This document shows positions 61,317-64,000 of a stretch of 64,000 bases of DNA, piece after piece; position 1 is the stretch's first letter, and each line of letters opens with the position of its first letter. Under the pieces are notes generated by a model, which was not told the DNA's origin, made no database searches, and saw only the letters and a list, made by a program, of their open reading frames with translations. The stretch lies in contig NZ_JADILJ010000002.1 of NCBI RefSeq assembly GCF_017355185.1, positions 95,803-159,802 of the forward strand, written 5' to 3'. This DNA is from Rathayibacter sp. SD072. Its GTDB lineage: Bacteria; Actinomycetota; Actinomycetes; Actinomycetales; Microbacteriaceae. Made by a program: the position numbers and the translations under genes.

Positions 61317-63974
61317 TCAGCGTGCCGCTTCCGCGACGACGGCCTCGAGCGCGGCGCCGATCGCCGACACGTCGGAACCGCCACCCTGGGCGAGATCCGG
61401 CTTGCCGCCTCCGCCGCCGCCGAGGACTCCCGCGGCGAGCTTGGCGAGGGGTCCGGCCTTCGCGCCGGCATCGCGAGCGGCCTGGTTGGTCGCGACGATC
61501 ACGGCGGGCTTGCCCGACACGTCCGCGGCCAGGGCCACCAGGGCGGCCTCGGAGCCGAGTCGCTCTCGCACCGAGGTGACCAGCGAGCGCAGCTCGTCCG
61601 CCGATCCCGCCGTGCCGACGTTCTCGGCGACGACGGTCAGCCCGTTCACCCGCCGCTGGTTCGCGACGATCGCGGGGACGCGGTCGGCGAGGGCGCGGGC
61701 CTCGAATGCGGCGATCCTCTTCTCGGCCGCCTTCAGACTCGCGACGAGGTCCGCGATGCGCTCGGGGAGCTGCTCGCGGGGCGTCTTGAGCGAGGACGAG
61801 ATCGTGCTGACGAGGGCGCGCTCGGCGGCCAGGTCCTGGAACGCCTCACGGCCGACGAGCGACTCCACCCGGCGGTTCGTCGATCCGACCGACGACTCGC
61901 TGACCAGGCTGATGAGCCCGATCTCGGACGAGCTCCCGACGTGGGTGCCGGCGCAGAGCTCGCGCGACCAGGGGCCGCCGATGTCGACGACGCGGACGAC
62001 GTCGCCGTACTTCTCGCCGAACAGCGCCATGGCGCCGAGCGCCTTCGCCTCGTCGAGGGGCAGCTCGCGCGTGACGACCTCGAGGTTGTCGCGGATCGCG
62101 GTGTTCGCGATGTCCTCGATCTCGCTGCGGGTGTCGAGCGACAGCGCCTGGTTCCAGGAGAAGTCGAGGCGGAGGTAGCCGGCCTTGTTGTACGAGCCGG
62201 ACTGGTGCGCCTGCGGGCCCAGCACCTGGCGGAGAGCCGCGTGGATCAGGTGCGTGCCGGAGTGCGCCTGGGTCGCCCCGCGCCTCCAGTCGCGGTCGAC
62301 GACCGACGTCGCCGCGTCGCCGACGCCCACCTCGCCGCTCGCGACCTGGACGGTGTGGCTGATGAGCCCCTTGACGGGCTTCTGCACGTCGAGGACCTCG
62401 AGGTCGAAGCCATTGCCGACGATGCGGCCTGCGTCGGCCTCCTGGCCGCCCGACTCCGCGTAGAGCGACGTGGCCTCGAGGATCACCTCGGCGATGTCGC
62501 CGGCCGAGGCCTTGGTCACCGAGCGCCCGCCCACGACCAGGCCGACGACGCGCGACTCGGTGTCGAGCACGTCGTAGCCGGTGAAGAGCGTCTCGCCGTG
62601 CGCGCGGAACGCGGCGTAGACCGAGAGATCGGCGAGGGCCGACTTCTTCGACTTCGCATCGGCCTTGGCGCGGGCGCGCTGAGCCGACATCAGCGAGTCG
62701 AAGGCCTCGCGGTCGACGCTGAGCCCGGACTCCTCGGCGATCTCGAGCGTGAGGTCGATCGGGAAGCCGAACGTGTCGTGCAGGAGGAACGCCGTGTCGC
62801 CGGGGAGGGTCTCGGCGTCGGCCTTCTTGGTCTTGAGCACCGCGAGGTCGAGGATCTCGGTCCCGGCGGCCAGGGTGCGCAGGAACGCCTCCTCCTCGCC
62901 GAACGCGCTGGTCGACAGCCGCTCGTACTCCGTCTGCACCTCGGGGTAGGCGGCGGCCATGGCGTCGCGCGAGGCGGCGAAGAGCTCGGGGAACACGGCG
63001 GTGTCCACGCCGAGCAGGCGCATGGCGCGCACCGTCCGGCGCATCAGCCGGCGCAGGATGTAGCCGCGACCCTCGTTCGACGGGGTGACCCCGTCCGACA
63101 GCAGCATGAGCGAGGAGCGCACGTGGTCGGCGATGACGCGCATGCGCACGTCGTCCTCGTGATCGGCGCCGTAGCGGCGGCCCGACAGCTCGGACGCGCG
63201 GTCGAGCACCGGGCGCACCTGGTCGATCTCGTACATGTTCTCGACGCCCTGCTTGAGGAACGCGACGCGCTCGAGCCCCATGCCGGTGTCGATGTTCTTG
63301 CGCGGGAGCTCGCCGAGGATGTCGAAGTCGACCTTGCTCGTCCCCTCCCCGCGCAGGTACTGCATGAAGACGAGGTTCCAGATCTCGACGTAGCGGTCGT
63401 CGTCGGTGGCGGGGCCGCCGTCGATGCCGTAGGCCGGGCCGCGGTCGAAGAAGATCTCGGAGCAGGGGCCGGCCGGTCCGGGCTGACCGGTCGACCAGTA
63501 GTTGGTGTCCTTGTCCAGGCGCTGGATCCGCTCGTCGGGCAGGCCCGCGATCTTCTTCCAGAGCGAGATGGCCTCGTCGTCGTCCTTGTAGACGGTGACC
63601 CAGAGGTCCTTCTCGTCGAACCCGAGCCCGCCGTCGGCCTCCGTGCCGGTGAGCAGCTCCCAGGCGTAGCCGATCGCCCCCTCCTTGAAGTAGTCGCCGA
63701 AGGAGAAGTTGCCGTTCATCTGGAAGAACGTGCCGTGGCGGGGGGTCTTGCCGACCTCCTCGATGTCGTTGGTCCGGATGCACTTCTGCACGCTGGTCGC
63801 GCGGGGGTACGGCGCGGGGACGACTCCGGTCAGGTACGGCACGAAGGGCACCATGCCGGCGACGGTGAAGAGGAGGCTCGGGTCCTCGCTGACGAGCGAG
63901 GCGGACGGCACCACGGTGTGGCCGCGGCCTCCGAAGAAGTCGAGCCAGCGGGTGCGGATTTCAGCGGTCTGCAT
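61317..63974 (-). CDS. alaS: alanyl-tRNA synthetase
   Basis: 885 residues, complete. Class II catalytic core (TRWLDFFGGRGHTVVPSASL at the start, FTVAGMVPFVPYL), tRNA-recognition helices, editing domain with AHSGTHLIHAALRQ and CAGTHVGSSSEIG zinc ligands, and a C-terminal DHHA1 domain ending in a glycine-rich loop (GGGGGGKPD). Order alaS-ruvX-mltG-aroE is conserved in actinobacteria. ATG at 63974, 26 nt from the window end. Confidence 0.97.
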   Translation of the reverse strand: MQTAEIRTRWLDFFGGRGHTVVPSASLVSEDPSLLFTVAGMVPFVPYLTGVVPAPYPRATSVQKCIRTNDIEEVGKTPRHGTFFQMNGNFSFGDYFKEGAIGYAWELLTGTEADGGLGFDEKDLWVTVYKDDDEAISLWKKIAGLPDERIQRLDKDTNYWSTGQPGPAGPCSEIFFDRGPAYGIDGGPATDDDRYVEIWNLVFMQYLRGEGTSKVDFDILGELPRKNIDTGMGLERVAFLKQGVENMYEIDQVRPVLDRASELSGRRYGADHEDDVRMRVIADHVRSSLMLLSDGVTPSNEGRGYILRRLMRRTVRAMRLLGVDTAVFPELFAASRDAMAAAYPEVQTEYERLSTSAFGEEEAFLRTLAAGTEILDLAVLKTKKADAETLPGDTAFLLHDTFGFPIDLTLEIAEESGLSVDREAFDSLMSAQRARAKADAKSKKSALADLSVYAAFRAHGETLFTGYDVLDTESRVVGLVVGGRSVTKASAGDIAEVILEATSLYAESGGQEADAGRIVGNGFDLEVLDVQKPVKGLISHTVQVASGEVGVGDAATSVVDRDWRRGATQAHSGTHLIHAALRQVLGPQAHQSGSYNKAGYLRLDFSWNQALSLDTRSEIEDIANTAIRDNLEVVTRELPLDEAKALGAMALFGEKYGDVVRVVDIGGPWSRELCAGTHVGSSSEIGLISLVSESSVGSTNRRVESLVGREAFQDLAAERALVSTISSSLKTPREQLPERIADLVASLKAAEKRIAAFEARALADRVPAIVANQRRVNGLTVVAENVGTAGSADELRSLVTSVRERLGSEAALVALAADVSGKPAVIVATNQAARDAGAKAGPLAKLAAGVLGGGGGGKPDLAQGGGSDVSAIGAALEAVVAEAAR

Positions 63975-64000
63975 GGGGTCCGTTACGTGTTCGGTCGGTG

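Overview
The window is a high-GC chromosomal segment from an actinomycete, most likely a member of the Microbacteriaceae. The support is the gene order (polA, pdtaR, pyk, the trp block ending in lgt, pyrRBC-carAB-pyrF-gmk-rpoZ-coaBC-metK, and the alaS-ruvX-mltG-aro block), an actinobacterial IHF domain fused to guanylate kinase, a helicase-dead actinobacterial PriA, frequent GTG starts and several apparently leaderless genes. The family is inferred from gene content, not from a marker search. I see no rRNA genes, insertion sequences, prophage genes or CRISPR arrays.

Layout. 1-5.4 kb: a partial DUF885 gene, polA, a hotdog thioesterase, a PdxH-like flavoprotein and the ANTAR response regulator pdtaR, then a tRNA-Leu(CAA). 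5.5-20.4 kb: a mosaic of accessory genes on both strands. It holds a GNAT acetyltransferase, a sulfur pair (O-acetylhomoserine sulfhydrylase plus flavin monooxygenase), an ABC1/AarF kinase, DUF427, a DarT-like ADP-ribosyltransferase, an unknown protein, a stand-alone adenylate kinase, a translationally coupled tetR-carD pair, an MpaB/DUF2236 oxygenase, a SNF2 ATPase, an aldose-epimerase-like protein and an exopolyphosphatase. A 0.6-kb gene-free stretch with small hairpin repeats follows. 21-64 kb: core metabolism, almost entirely on the minus strand: pyk, gltBD, lgt, trpABC, hisIFGE, rpe, rsmB, fmt, priA, metK, coaBC, rpoZ, gmk, the pyrimidine operon, nusB-efp, aroBKCE, mltG, ruvX and alaS.

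How the genes work together. The minus-strand core genes are tightly packed, often with 4-nt ATGA or GTGA overlaps. They cover aromatic amino acid synthesis (shikimate to chorismate, then trp), histidine, de novo UMP, ammonium assimilation and translation functions. The pyr operon begins with pyrR, preceded by a -10 element and a hairpin beside the Shine-Dalgarno that resembles a PyrR binding loop. Two expected genes are absent from their usual places: trpE (between hisI and the Trp-associated membrane protein) and aroQ (between aroB and efp).

Most unusual points: a TetR-CarD coupled operon with a palindromic candidate operator; a DarT-like enzyme without DarG and with an N-terminal Cys/His cluster; a perfect 16-bp tandem duplication directly before the rpoZ ribosome binding site; a 101-bp ruvX/mltG overlap; and a structured leader before the sulfur pair.
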